From Stieleria bergensis (GTDB lineage Bacteria; Planctomycetota; Planctomycetia; Pirellulales; Pirellulaceae): a stretch of 64,000 nt of DNA. The notes beneath the pieces were generated by a model that made no database searches, had not been told where the DNA came from, and saw nothing but the letters and a program-made list of their open reading frames with translations. A program made the position numbers and the translations under genes. Below are positions 34,961-44,074 of this stretch, in pieces. Position 1 is the first letter of the stretch. Every line of letters starts with the position of its first letter. The stretch covers positions 3,395,603 through 3,459,602 of the forward strand of contig CP036272.1 of the NCBI GenBank assembly GCA_007745635.1, written 5' to 3'.

Positions 34961-35226
34961 TCCCTCTTGTAAACCGGTTGATTCTCGTCTCTTGTACCAT
35001 CAAGAGCGATCGCAGTCGAAAAGGCAACCGGATCCTGGAACGTCTCCGTTAAAGTGATTCAGTCCCTTGGTACCATCCCACGGAAGTCTTTCGGCTCACG
35101 ACACGCACGGAGGAACAGGTCTTCGCGATCCGCGTGGACAGTTCGACGGCGAGACGTTCAGATCCATGCGAACGCTGCCCATTGTCGTTTGTCGCTCGAT
35201 CGTGATGCCTTGACGATGAATCTGTG

Positions 35227-36573
35227 TCACTGACTTGAAACGCAGTGCAGCTTGTCAGCACTTCTTAGCAATAACGTGGAACTCGCCGGGCTCGGCGTTG
35301 ACCAATAGAGTCCATCGATTGTGTTTGTTCCTGCCAGCTCAAACTCGTCACCGGCTTTGACCACCAGGGTTTGGCCGGCTTCATTGAGCGCAAAGATTCG
35401 ATCACCGACAGCCCATAAAGAGGAAGTCACTCGGGAGGCATCAGGGAGTCTTTCACGGTAGACCAAGTTCCCACTGGCAGCGTCGTAGCAGTGGATGATT
35501 CCACGGCTGAGAACATAAACGCGGCCTTGCGAGACCACGGGCGAGCACATGCCGGGCGCGGCTTTTTCAGCAATCCAGGCAACGCCCTGCTCTGGCGTCG
35601 AGTTGACGGTCAGTTCGCCGCTCGCGTTGGCCTTGATCGCGATTAAGGGGCCGCGGCTGTTACGGCCACTCTGACCGAGATAGAGACGCTCGTTGTCAAA
35701 CGTTGGCGAGGCACTAAACGATCCTCCCATGCCGGTCAGCGTCCACAGTTTTTCACCGCTCTGGGGTTGGTAACTGGTGACGGTCCCGCTTCCACACACG
35801 ATCAACTCCGTTCGGTCCGTGTGACGCCAGATGACCGGCGAGCTCCAACTGGTTCGGCTATCGCGTGAGTCTCGCCACACCTCGTTTCCTGTTGCCAAGT
35901 CCAAGGCGGTGACAAAAGATTTTTCTTCGTTGTCTGACTGAACAAAAACCAAGTTCTTTTCGATGGCCAGCGAGCTTCCGGTGCCAAAATTATTGCCGGT
36001 GGAAAAAGCGCCGAGATCGCGTTGCCAAAGTGTTTTGCCACTGGCATCCAATGCCGCCACGACACCGATGGAAGCAAATGAAACGACGATGGTCTTGCCA
36101 TCAGTGACCGGAGATTCAGTCGCATATGAGTTCGAGGGGTGAATCTTGTGTGGGGGAATCTGCTTGACGACAGAGCTTGCCCAGCGCGTCTTGCCGGTGG
36201 AGGCTTCTAAGCAAAGCACCTGGAAGTCCAGAGGTTTGCTGGGTTTGGGCGTCAGGTAAAACGCTCCCATGGATCGCACCCCATCGCCGAATCCCTTGGG
36301 GCGATCTCCGTCGTCGCTGACGGCAGTTGTCAGAATGATCGTGTTGCCAAGTTCGATCGGCGCCGACCAGCCACCTCCCGGAACATCGACACTCCACTTC
36401 ACTCCCTTGTCAGCGCCCCACTTGACCGGCAGTGAATCGGGATAAACCCCATTGCCTGTTGGACCACGAAACTGAGTCGGTTCACCAGCCGAGGAGTCCT
36501 GCAGTGGGAGTTGCGAACCGATGGAAGCAAGACTGAGCAAAACCGCAATTCGTCCGACCGATTGGCGAAACAT
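35227..36573 (-). CDS. Secreted PQQ-like beta-propeller protein
   Basis: 448 residues. Signal peptide MFRQSVGRIAVLLSLASIGS, then repeated propeller blades with the W-D and A-x-D-x-x-x-G-x-x-x-W pattern: GNTIILTTAVSDDG, VLCLEASTGKTRWASS, VAALDASGKTLWQRDLG, VTALDLATGNEVWRDSRDSR, CYDAASGNLVYRERLPD. Such proteins in planctomycetes bind or scaffold substrates in the periplasm, and true dehydrogenase active-site residues are not evident. It lies next to the sugar-isomerase-like gene on the same strand, so the two may be co-expressed with the sulfatase divergent from them. Confidence 0.85.
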   Translation of the reverse strand: MFRQSVGRIAVLLSLASIGSQLPLQDSSAGEPTQFRGPTGNGVYPDSLPVKWGADKGVKWSVDVPGGGWSAPIELGNTIILTTAVSDDGDRPKGFGDGVRSMGAFYLTPKPSKPLDFQVLCLEASTGKTRWASSVVKQIPPHKIHPSNSYATESPVTDGKTIVVSFASIGVVAALDASGKTLWQRDLGAFSTGNNFGTGSSLAIEKNLVFVQSDNEEKSFVTALDLATGNEVWRDSRDSRTSWSSPVIWRHTDRTELIVCGSGTVTSYQPQSGEKLWTLTGMGGSFSASPTFDNERLYLGQSGRNSRGPLIAIKANASGELTVNSTPEQGVAWIAEKAAPGMCSPVVSQGRVYVLSRGIIHCYDAASGNLVYRERLPDASRVTSSLWAVGDRIFALNEAGQTLVVKAGDEFELAGTNTIDGLYWSTPSPASSTLLLRSADKLHCVSSQ

Positions 36574-36805
36574 AAGAGCTTCTCATAGGAGGAGTGATGA
36601 AATCTATCTCGATCAACTATAGATATCCGTCAAGATCTCCTAAATTCCGCTTGCCGCCCCCGATCATTCGGCTCGGTATCCCCACGCACCATCGAAAGGA
36701 TTCGCCGCTGACTGAACTGAATTGGTGCGAAAGGATCTCCGAGAACGAAGCAAAGTGCTGCACCTGTGAACCAGTCCACCGCTCACATCACGATCAGGCA
36801 GCGGC

Positions 36806-37609
36806 CTAGCGTTCGCTGGAAAGAGACTTCCAAGCGTTGATCGAGCGCTGCAGGTTAACACGCTTATCACCCGGGATCGCATAACATTGCAACGAGACCG
36901 GACCTTGGAAGTTTTGCTCTCGCAGTTGCTTCAGCAATCGCTGTTGAGGAAAATCGCCTTGATCAAGCGTCTGAATCAAATCGCCCCACCCCTTGCCATC
37001 GGTGTCAGCGCCACAAACGCTGACAGAGAATAATCGGTCACCGGCCTCTTCAAGCGTTCTTTCTAACTCGCTTGCCTCCTGGCCGCGAAGAAAGTGACAG
37101 AGATTAAACATGACGCCCAGATTGGGATGATCAACTTTTTTGATCAGGTCCATTGCCTGAGGCATTGTGGCGACTGCCAGACCATGGTGCGGATACAGAG
37201 CGACTTTCAGCCCGTGCTGTGAAGCCATTTCTGCGGTTTGACGAACAGCTTCAATCGTTCTGGGGGTCATCCGCTGAACAGTCAGCTCAATAATTGCGTC
37301 GCGATTCGCTAGCGGCTTGATTGCATCTTCTGCAATCGCCTGATCATTGACGTTTAGATAGACACTTAATACCCGAAGCCCATGCTGATCACAGGCTGCG
37401 ATTCGTTGGCTCAATCGCTTTCCACTGGCCTGAACTTGTGCGATTCCAGCATAGCCCAGTTGTTTGAGCGCCGCAGCTTCGTCATGAACATTGCCAAAAC
37501 CCAATCCATTCTCAAAGACGTACAAGGGTGGGGAAATCGGATCAGCGGCAGGAGCCTTGGAGCAGCAGCAAACCAGAATGGCAGCAAGAATCAGAGACTG
37601 TCGAATCAT
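36806..37609 (-). CDS. Secreted sugar-phosphate isomerase/epimerase-like TIM barrel
   Basis: 267 residues with a cleavable N-terminus (MIRQSLILAAILVCCCSKAPAAD); Cys residues just before the cleavage site suggest a possible lipoprotein, but the lipobox is not canonical. The barrel follows the xylose-isomerase-like/AP-endonuclease-2 plan: EAAALKQLGYAGIAQVQA, LRVLSVYLNVND, MTPRTIEAVRQTAEMASQHG, LKVALYPHHGLA, NLGVMFNLCHFLRGQE with an Asn/His pair and Glu ligands, FSVSVCGADTD. Export of such an enzyme is a planctomycete habit. It sits between the PQQ gene and sulfatase 2 (divergent), so it probably works on sugars released outside the cytoplasm. Confidence 0.82.
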   Translation of the reverse strand: MIRQSLILAAILVCCCSKAPAADPISPPLYVFENGLGFGNVHDEAAALKQLGYAGIAQVQASGKRLSQRIAACDQHGLRVLSVYLNVNDQAIAEDAIKPLANRDAIIELTVQRMTPRTIEAVRQTAEMASQHGLKVALYPHHGLAVATMPQAMDLIKKVDHPNLGVMFNLCHFLRGQEASELERTLEEAGDRLFSVSVCGADTDGKGWGDLIQTLDQGDFPQQRLLKQLREQNFQGPVSLQCYAIPGDKRVNLQRSINAWKSLSSER

Positions 37610-37769
37610 GTTGGATTATCCCGCAAAAAGGTCGATGAAGCCAGGATAGCTCGCGGGAAAATTTCTAGCAAGCGGTGCGGCGACCGCTGGCACCTCAGCG
37701 AGACAGAGCGGGTCCTGTTAGAATCGCGAGTTCAATCGGTGGAACTCCTGACGCATTTCTTGGTGGATA

Positions 37770-39101
37770 ATGTCACGTTTTCTAGCAGCCTTCAGTGTTG
37801 CATTATTTGCCCCGTTTGCATTCGCCCGGGATGCTGGGCCAAACATTGTCTTTATTCTGGCGGACGATATTGGATGGGGTGACGTTGGGTTTCATGGCGG
37901 GACAGCGCCCACTCCCAATTTGGATCAACTGGCCGACGATGGCTTGGAACTAACGCAGCACTTCGTCGCGCCGGTTTGCAGCCCCACCCGAGCTGGCTTG
38001 TTAACGGGGCGTTATTGGTCACGGTTCGGTGTCACCACCCCGAAGAACGAACTTGCGTTGCCGATGGGCACTGTCACGTTACAGCGAGCATTGCAGTCAC
38101 AAGGTTACCAAACCTGCCTGACGGGGAAATGGCACTTGGGTTCTAAGCCCCAGTGGGGCCCCAATCACTTCGGCTTCGACCACAGCTATGGCTCGCTGGC
38201 CGGTGGCGTGACATCGTGGAGCCACCGATACAAAGTTGGCCCGTTCTCAAGAACATGGCACTGCAACGAGCGACTGATTGACGAAACCGGGCACGTCACG
38301 GACCTGATTGCCAACGAAGCGGTCCAGTGGATCACGCAGCGCAGGGACGATCCGTTTTTCTTATACGTCCCCTTCACGGCTGTGCATCTGCCAATCAATG
38401 AATCACAAACTTGGTTGGACAGGGTTCCCCAGTCCATCGAAACTGAAATCGCCAGACAATACGCGGCCAGCATCATGCATCTTGATCACGCAGTTGGACA
38501 AATCGTCCGTGCGCTGGATAAGAACGGGCACCGTCAAAACACGTTGATTGTTTTTACGAGTGACAATGGGGGCAGCACTGCAACCAACAACACTCAGCCC
38601 TATCCGCCGGATGATTCGCCGCCCGGAAAACTGACGGCAAACAATGGATCTCTAAGAGGGCAAAAGGGCAGCGTTTATGAAGGCGGCGTCCGCGTGCCCA
38701 CCATCGTCTCTTGGCCGAATCGAATCGGCCCCAATCAACAAACGACACCGGTTTGTATCGTCGACTGGATGCCTACGTTTTGCAATCTTGCCGGGTATCA
38801 GTCGGAGCAGGACTTAAATTGGGACGGTGTGGATCTGTCTGAATGGTTGATCAACGGCGCGGAACTTCCCGAGCGTTCGATCTACCTCGCCGGCCCCAGA
38901 AAACGAAGCGTCGCGCTCAGGCACGGCGTCTGGAAGCTAATCGTTCACAGCGATGGTGGGCAGGAACTGTTTCGGATCGACCGAGATCCATTCGAGCAAC
39001 ACAACCTGGCGGCTAAACAGAAGGATCGGGTTCAAGACATGCTGAGACGACTGAAAAGAGAGCAACTGGCAGACGACACAAGTGTTCCAGAGGCTCGCTA
39101 A
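37770..39101 (+). CDS. Secreted formylglycine-dependent arylsulfatase-type sulfatase
   Basis: 443 residues. Signal peptide MSRFLAAFSVALFAPFAFA. Metal-binding DD at 32-33 (FILADDIGWGDVGFHGG), signature C-S-P-T-R at 70-74 (APVCSPTRAGLLTGRYWSRF), then GKWHLGSK, the FTSDNGG metal site, and GGVRVPTIVSWP. It removes sulfate esters from an extracellular substrate after Cys70 is oxidised to formylglycine. Shorter than sulfatase 1 and of a different subfamily. Diverges from the isomerase-like gene with about 160 bp between; no sulfatase-maturing enzyme gene is in the window. Confidence 0.93.
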   Translation: MSRFLAAFSVALFAPFAFARDAGPNIVFILADDIGWGDVGFHGGTAPTPNLDQLADDGLELTQHFVAPVCSPTRAGLLTGRYWSRFGVTTPKNELALPMGTVTLQRALQSQGYQTCLTGKWHLGSKPQWGPNHFGFDHSYGSLAGGVTSWSHRYKVGPFSRTWHCNERLIDETGHVTDLIANEAVQWITQRRDDPFFLYVPFTAVHLPINESQTWLDRVPQSIETEIARQYAASIMHLDHAVGQIVRALDKNGHRQNTLIVFTSDNGGSTATNNTQPYPPDDSPPGKLTANNGSLRGQKGSVYEGGVRVPTIVSWPNRIGPNQQTTPVCIVDWMPTFCNLAGYQSEQDLNWDGVDLSEWLINGAELPERSIYLAGPRKRSVALRHGVWKLIVHSDGGQELFRIDRDPFEQHNLAAKQKDRVQDMLRRLKREQLADDTSVPEAR

Positions 39102-39110
39102 CAGCACTCA

Positions 39111-39947
39111 CTAGCAGGGAGCGACTTGTTCAAACGGCAGAACAGCGTTTTCTGCGTTGCGATCTTCCAGTTGCAGATACTGATTTTGGCCGTATTGGCG
39201 AACCAATTCAAATCGGCCGTCAAGGTGTTCGACCAAGCCGGTGCAGTTCTCGACCCAATCGCCTGTATTGACGTAAAGCACCGTGTCTCCCTTTTTGATC
39301 GCTGGAGTGTGAAGGTGCCCAAAGATAATGCCATCACAATCATGTTCTGCGGCATGACTCATGATCTTGTCTTCATAGCGACTCAGCATCTTGACGGCTC
39401 GCTTGACTCGTCCTTTGACGAATCCGCAAACACCGTAGGGATTACGTTGCGAGCGTAACAGGTTAGCGATCACCAAGCGATTCAGGCTTAAGCAGTGATC
39501 GTAGAACGCAGAGAACGATTTGGAGATCCACTGTGCCCGCGTCTCGATGGAGTCAAATAGATCACCATGCGTGATCAAGAATCGCCAACCACGGAGTGAC
39601 TCGTAATAAAAGGTGTCGTCAATCTGGACATCTGGGAAGTCCGCAGGCATGATCCGATCGAAACCGGGATCGCGCAGAAACGCGTCATGGTTCCCGGGCG
39701 TGTAATGCAGTGTTGTGCCCGAATCGGAAAGTGCGATTAAATGATCAATGATCGCTTGGCAATCCGGCGTGTCCCGCCAGCCATCGTTCACTTTCCAAGC
39801 GTCAAAAAAGTCACCGACCAAGTATATCGCTTGCGGTGAGTAGCGATTGAGGAATTCCAGGAACTCTTTGGACCGGGAATGTTTGCATCCCAGATGCAGG
39901 TCGCTGACCAGCAACGTCTGAACTGGTTGTGGCACTGAGTGATTCAT
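39111..39947 (-). CDS. LpxH-like metallophosphoesterase (UDP-2,3-diacylglucosamine diphosphatase family)
   Basis: 278 residues from ATG 39947 (MNHSVPQPVQTLLVSDLHLG). Calcineurin-like metal motifs: SDLHLGCKHS, LVGDFFDAWKVND, TPGNHDAF, LITHGDLFD, and IIFGHLHTPA. This layout, with the large insertion after the third motif, matches the UDP-2,3-diacylglucosamine hydrolase (LpxH) type that makes lipid X in lipid A synthesis, although many planctomycete members may act on other phosphoesters. The C-terminal part (WVENCTGLVEHLDGRFELVR) has the typical FELV end. Convergent with sulfatase 2, 9 bp apart. Confidence 0.85.
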   Translation of the reverse strand: MNHSVPQPVQTLLVSDLHLGCKHSRSKEFLEFLNRYSPQAIYLVGDFFDAWKVNDGWRDTPDCQAIIDHLIALSDSGTTLHYTPGNHDAFLRDPGFDRIMPADFPDVQIDDTFYYESLRGWRFLITHGDLFDSIETRAQWISKSFSAFYDHCLSLNRLVIANLLRSQRNPYGVCGFVKGRVKRAVKMLSRYEDKIMSHAAEHDCDGIIFGHLHTPAIKKGDTVLYVNTGDWVENCTGLVEHLDGRFELVRQYGQNQYLQLEDRNAENAVLPFEQVAPC

Positions 39948-40150
39948 CCCACGTCCTTTGCTACATGTTGCCGCCAAACTTCACGCACAATGCACATCCT
40001 TGAAACTCAGTTGGCCGCGAGGCCTCTTTGAATTGAACAATCATCCAGCGTTGTGCCGTTTGACGATGCAGGGCATCGACCGGTCACGAGCTAGAGTTAT
40101 CTTACACCTTTTTGCCGCATCAGACAAAGCAGAAAAGGGTTTGGTTCTGG

Positions 40151-41830
40151 TTAAGGCTTGACGTTGATCATCGCTAAGCGTTCCTTGGCAATGGCAACCA
40201 GATCAGCGACCTCCGGCTCGCCTTCGTAAAACTCGACCAAGCCCTCCCAGATTAACGCAGCGTGTTCCTCTTTGCCTTTGCTCAGCATCTGATTCGCCTC
40301 GTCCAAGCGTTCCTGGAACAGCCCCCGCAGTTCGGTCTCTTCTTCCGTCGCAGCGTCTAATTTGGCGAGCTGGATTTCGGCGGCATCGATGGCCGGTTGA
40401 TATTCGGGATCGTTACCCAAGAGGGGCTTAATGGATCGGTAGACATCGCGAGCTTCGTTGATTTTTCCATCTTCGACCAGCAATTGTGCCTTTCGGTGCA
40501 ACTGATCATCCGGTTCATCGAGTTCGAGGTCGCGACGGACTCTCATGGCAATCTGCCGCAGGAACTGTTGAGCATCCAGAATGGCAATTTGCTGTTTCGC
40601 CCAGCGACCGTTTTCAGTTTCAGGGAAACGATTCACCAACTGGCGTAGCGGACGAGTCTTGGCAGTTGCATGATCAAAAATGCTGTCCGAGGCGATTAAC
40701 GTTTCAGCTCTTGCACGCAGTGATTCTTCGCTGGCCGGCCAAGCCACGTAAGCGATCACGGCAAGGGTTAGGATCGCACCGCCGATGATTGCCCATGGCT
40801 GGTCGTGCCAGGCGATCGCGAATTCAATCTTTCGCTTCTCTTTGGGCTTGGGTTCGTCGACCTTAACGGGAGCTCGGCCCAGCAGTTGCCTGGCCTGGTC
40901 CTTTTCATCTTGACTGGTCATTTGGAGCGGGCTAAATCCGCTGCTAACGTGTTCCGCTACACCCGCTTTTGAAAGTGCTCGCTTGCGCACTTCCGCTAGA
41001 GCAAGTTTGACGGCCGAAGCACTGGCGGGCCGCTGCTGTGGATCTTTGGACAGCAACTGCATGATCAGTTTGTCAAGCCAAACCGGACACTGCATGTCGA
41101 TCGACGCGGGTGACAGAGGCACCGTCTGTTCAGCGTTTTCAAGAATCTGTTGCGGAGTTTCTCCCTGGACTGGCAACCGACCTGTCACACATTGGTAAAG
41201 CAAAACTCCCAGTGAATACAGTTCCGTGAGTTGCGGAGAGCACAGCGTTTGGATTGGCTGAGTGTCGGAGTTGACGGGCCTGGCATGAGAGCGTATCCAC
41301 TCTGGCGCTTGCCTGCAGAGCACTGCTTTGTCGCTAGCGTTGGAGTGCCGAAACGGGCTTGCATAGCGATTGAGTCGCATGTCCAACAAGACATGCGAAA
41401 ATCCAGCAACGATGACTTTCTCTGGCACCAAGGCGCCGTGAACGAGTCCTTGATCGTGCAGGTATTCCAATGCGTCAGTCAGCGTTTGAGCAACCTCCAA
41501 GGTGCTTTCCCAAGACAGCCTGCCAGCGCGTGCAAGTTGTTCGGCTAAGGTTTCCCCATCGATAAACTCATACGCCAAGTAGGCTTGCCCGCCGTCGAAA
41601 CCGCCGCCAAAGCAATTGGCGATCGCGGGGTGTTGGATCTGCTTGAGACGCTCCCACTCCTGAGTCAGGAACTCTCGTGCTTGGGGAGTCCCACCGAAGT
41701 CAATCCGAAACAGTTTGACTGCAACCGTTTTACGTTGCTTGACATGGACCGCTCGATAAACCGATGTTGCCTCGGGATTTGGGCCCAACGGGTTTTCGAG
41801 TGCAAGTGAACCTATTCGACTTCTAGACAT
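40151..41830 (-). CDS. Membrane-anchored Hanks-type pseudokinase with helical C-terminal domain
   Basis: 559 residues from ATG 41830 (MSRSRIGSLALENPLGP). N-terminal kinase fold: the ATP-lysine in VAVKLF (Lys39), the alpha-C region, EYLHDQGLVHGALVPEKV in place of HRDLKPxN, then LLDMRL in place of DFG. The catalytic Asp is Ala133 and the Asn is Lys138, so phosphotransfer is unlikely. A membrane segment (WAIIGGAILTLAVIAYVAW) about residue 350 is followed by a 180-residue periplasmic region of TPR-like helical pairs (AQLLVEDGKINEARDVYRSI, NQMLSKGKEEHAALIWEGLV). Probably a signalling or scaffolding protein rather than an enzyme; a role with its 41893 neighbour is only positional. Confidence 0.8.
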   Translation of the reverse strand: MSRSRIGSLALENPLGPNPEATSVYRAVHVKQRKTVAVKLFRIDFGGTPQAREFLTQEWERLKQIQHPAIANCFGGGFDGGQAYLAYEFIDGETLAEQLARAGRLSWESTLEVAQTLTDALEYLHDQGLVHGALVPEKVIVAGFSHVLLDMRLNRYASPFRHSNASDKAVLCRQAPEWIRSHARPVNSDTQPIQTLCSPQLTELYSLGVLLYQCVTGRLPVQGETPQQILENAEQTVPLSPASIDMQCPVWLDKLIMQLLSKDPQQRPASASAVKLALAEVRKRALSKAGVAEHVSSGFSPLQMTSQDEKDQARQLLGRAPVKVDEPKPKEKRKIEFAIAWHDQPWAIIGGAILTLAVIAYVAWPASEESLRARAETLIASDSIFDHATAKTRPLRQLVNRFPETENGRWAKQQIAILDAQQFLRQIAMRVRRDLELDEPDDQLHRKAQLLVEDGKINEARDVYRSIKPLLGNDPEYQPAIDAAEIQLAKLDAATEEETELRGLFQERLDEANQMLSKGKEEHAALIWEGLVEFYEGEPEVADLVAIAKERLAMINVKP

Positions 41831-41892
41831 GATCGTATCGTCTCCCGTTTCCAGCATTACGGCCAGTTTCCTGCACCGCAAACCGTACCGAG

Positions 41893-42093
41893 TTAGCTCA
41901 TTTCACCATCACTAATGATCGCGTCGTCAACACAGACGGCCAACGCAATGGCTTCTCGAATGGAGCGTTTCATCCAGGTTTCGAGTTCGTCGTCCGAAAC
42001 GCGCCCCGACGCCACGTAAGCAGCATAGATTCTGGAAGCGCACTGAAGGACAATGCCCTCGCTCTGTTGGAGCACAAGGTGTTTTTTTGGCAT
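41893..42093 (-). CDS. Small cytosolic protein upstream of the pseudokinase
   Basis: 66 residues (MPKKHLVLQQSEGIVLQCAS), acidic, helical (DELETWMKRSIREAIALAVC). No family recognised. It lies 62 bp before the pseudokinase gene on the same strand and probably shares its transcript. Size and a sensible start support it, but a real gene is not certain. Confidence 0.6.
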   Translation of the reverse strand: MPKKHLVLQQSEGIVLQCASRIYAAYVASGRVSDDELETWMKRSIREAIALAVCVDDAIISDGEMS

Positions 42094-42461
42094 GATGCAA
42101 TCTCGATCAATGGCACGAGGATGGAAAACATTCAGGCCAGTGAAGACGGCCCGCAGTCAGCAAACAGATGAGCCCTGATAGCCAATGCACGGCAGGCAAA
42201 GGATCAGTCTAACTGGTATTCAACCGCCGAATATAGCATTTCAAGCAACAAAAGAAACCACATCAGACGCCCCTGTGCTGCCGCAGAGACAAGCGACCAG
42301 GGCTCAAGTGATGACAAAATCAGCGGAATCGCGGACAGTGCTTGATTTATGCAGTGCTAAAAACCTATAAATAGGTGCCAATTCCGTTTCGTTCGCAGCG
42401 AAGACTGGCTTAGCAAAGACTGCCCTTGATTCATTCCCATTTATTCCCCGCCGAGTTGCCG
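42094..42461. other. Divergent intergenic, no gene seen
   Basis: 368 bp, AT-rich around 42340-42400, with no supported gene. It likely carries promoters for both neighbours. Confidence 0.35.
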
Positions 42462-43304
42462 ATGGATAACGCATACGCTGCCGCCCCCCCCAAAAAAAAT
42501 CGTGGATGCCTGTATGGATGCTTGGCAGTGCTGGCGCTGTTTGTGCTGCTGATCGTTGGCGCGATCGTTGCTGTGGGCTGGTTCTGGAATCGGCAAGTCG
42601 AAGCTTACTCGTCCCCGGAACCGCTTGATCTTCCCACGGTGGAAATTGATCAACAGGAACTTCAGCAGTTGCGCAAACGCGTCGATCGTTTTTCGGAATC
42701 GCCTGACGATGATGGACCGGCACCCACCGAGAAGCTGGTTTTAAGCGCCAAAGAAATCAATGCTCTGATTAGCAATAACAAACGACTCTCTGGGCATGTG
42801 TTCGTTGAAATTGAAAACGACGAACTCACCGGCAAAGTCAGCTTGCCAGTCGATGACACACCCCTGAAGGAATTACCGGGCTTGGAGGGACGCTACCTGA
42901 ACGCGGAGGTGACTTTCGATATCTCCTTGCAAGATGATCAGCTGGAAGTCAATCTGCGGGCAGTCACCGTTAACGGTGAACGTCTGCCTTCATCCATTGA
43001 ACAACCACTGATCACATCCAACCTCGCCGAAGACATCAACAAAGACCCCGAAACCGCCAAGTTCTTCCGGCAATTCAAATCGATCACTATTGAAGGTGAT
43101 CGGGTCATTCTGATTCGAAAACCGGTCGAAGAGATCACTGACGAGGCTTCCGAAGAGACGCCCGACGAAGCTACTGAAGAGACTCCCAGCGAAGCTACTG
43201 AAGAGACTCCCAGCGAAGCTACTGAAGAGACTCCCAGCGAAGCTGCTGAAGAGACTCCCGACGAAGCTGCTGAAGAGACTCCTAGCGAAGCAGGGGCGCT
43301 GTGA
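42462..43304 (+). CDS. Membrane-anchored protein with Thr-Glu-Pro repeat tail
   Basis: 280 residues from ATG 42462, chosen because it opens MDNAYAAAPPKKNRGCLYGC then a membrane segment LAVLALFVLLIVGAIVAVGW. The middle (residues about 60-215) is an exported domain with beta-rich pattern (LVLSAKEINALISNNKRLSG, FVEIENDELTGKVSLPVDD). The C-terminal 50 residues are tandem EETPSEA repeats. A planctomycete type protein of unknown role; the domain before the repeats recalls small bacterial exported domains but no family is named. Confidence 0.65.
   Translation: MDNAYAAAPPKKNRGCLYGCLAVLALFVLLIVGAIVAVGWFWNRQVEAYSSPEPLDLPTVEIDQQELQQLRKRVDRFSESPDDDGPAPTEKLVLSAKEINALISNNKRLSGHVFVEIENDELTGKVSLPVDDTPLKELPGLEGRYLNAEVTFDISLQDDQLEVNLRAVTVNGERLPSSIEQPLITSNLAEDINKDPETAKFFRQFKSITIEGDRVILIRKPVEEITDEASEETPDEATEETPSEATEETPSEATEETPSEAAEETPDEAAEETPSEAGAL
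43152..43295 (+). repeat. Six tandem 24-bp repeats inside the membrane protein gene
   Basis: Units of the kind GAAGAGACTCCCAGCGAAGC plus four bases, starting at 43152, 43176, 43200, 43224, 43248 and 43272, each coding E-E-T-P-(S/D)-E-A-(T/A). The third and fourth units differ at few positions, so copy number is likely to vary between strains. Confidence 0.9.
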
Positions 43305-43427
43305 GTTGTGGCTTGCTGTTTCTAAAAGCTCGCCATGCGTCGCCGCGTACACTCGTCATGCGGATAGGAGATTGCGTGACGAGCGTTGATGCCACTTGGA
43401 TCGCCGCGCAACGCGATGGTTCTTCTG

Positions 43428-43841
43428 TCAGTTAGTCGCGTTGGAGCGAGGCTGATGAGTTCCCTGGCCGGCGATTGCCTGGGAATTGTGTGGATCGATG
43501 TTGTGGCCCGCCTTGGGACGTTCAATGGGAGTGACCCACTTTAGGCCCACAATGCCGACGATAATCAGAGTGACAAAGAACAGTCGCCCAGCGCTGGCGG
43601 GTTCGTCAAACCAAATGATCCCTAGTGTCACCGTCCCCACGGTGCCGATCCCAACCCAGACCGCATAGCCCGTGCCCACCGGCAAGGTTCGCAGTGCAAT
43701 CGCCAGCATGGTCATGCTGACCACGATCGCCCCGACGGTCCAAATCGAAGGAAGCAGTTTGGTAAAGCCCTCGGTGTACTTTAAGCCAATGGCCCAACCG
43801 ACTTCGAACAGCCCTGCGATCACAAGAATGAGCCAAGCCAT
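43428..43841 (-). CDS. Small multidrug resistance family exporter (SugE/Gdx-like)
   Basis: 137 residues, four membrane segments. The start [20 protein letters not shown] has the essential Glu (Glu13) and the [15 protein letters not shown] pattern of SugE/Gdx guanidinium exporters; [20 protein letters not shown] is also typical. It would dimerise and exchange protons for guanidinium or similar cations. A polar C-terminal tail of about 30 residues is longer than usual. No guanidine riboswitch is visible in the 230 bp upstream. Confidence 0.9.
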   Translation of the reverse strand: MAWLILVIAGLFEVGWAIGLKYTEGFTKLLPSIWTVGAIVVSMTMLAIALRTLPVGTGYAVWVGIGTVGTVTLGIIWFDEPASAGRLFFVTLIIVGIVGLKWVTPIERPKAGHNIDPHNSQAIAGQGTHQPRSNATN

Positions 43842-44074
43842 CAGTTTGCTCCCGTTGGAATCGACGTTTGATCTAACGTTGGATCAGCAACAGAGTGCTG
43901 CCAAATGAGTCTAGCGTGCGGAATTGGCTGTCAACAGATTTGCGTCCCGTTTAGGGCGACTCATCAATCAAGTCTCTGCACGCGATCACAGCATTCTCGC
44001 CATTGTCTAGCACTTGCCTGCATTGAACGGTCTCCCTCGCGCTTCCATCCCGGATGAAACATTCAGTCCACCCA

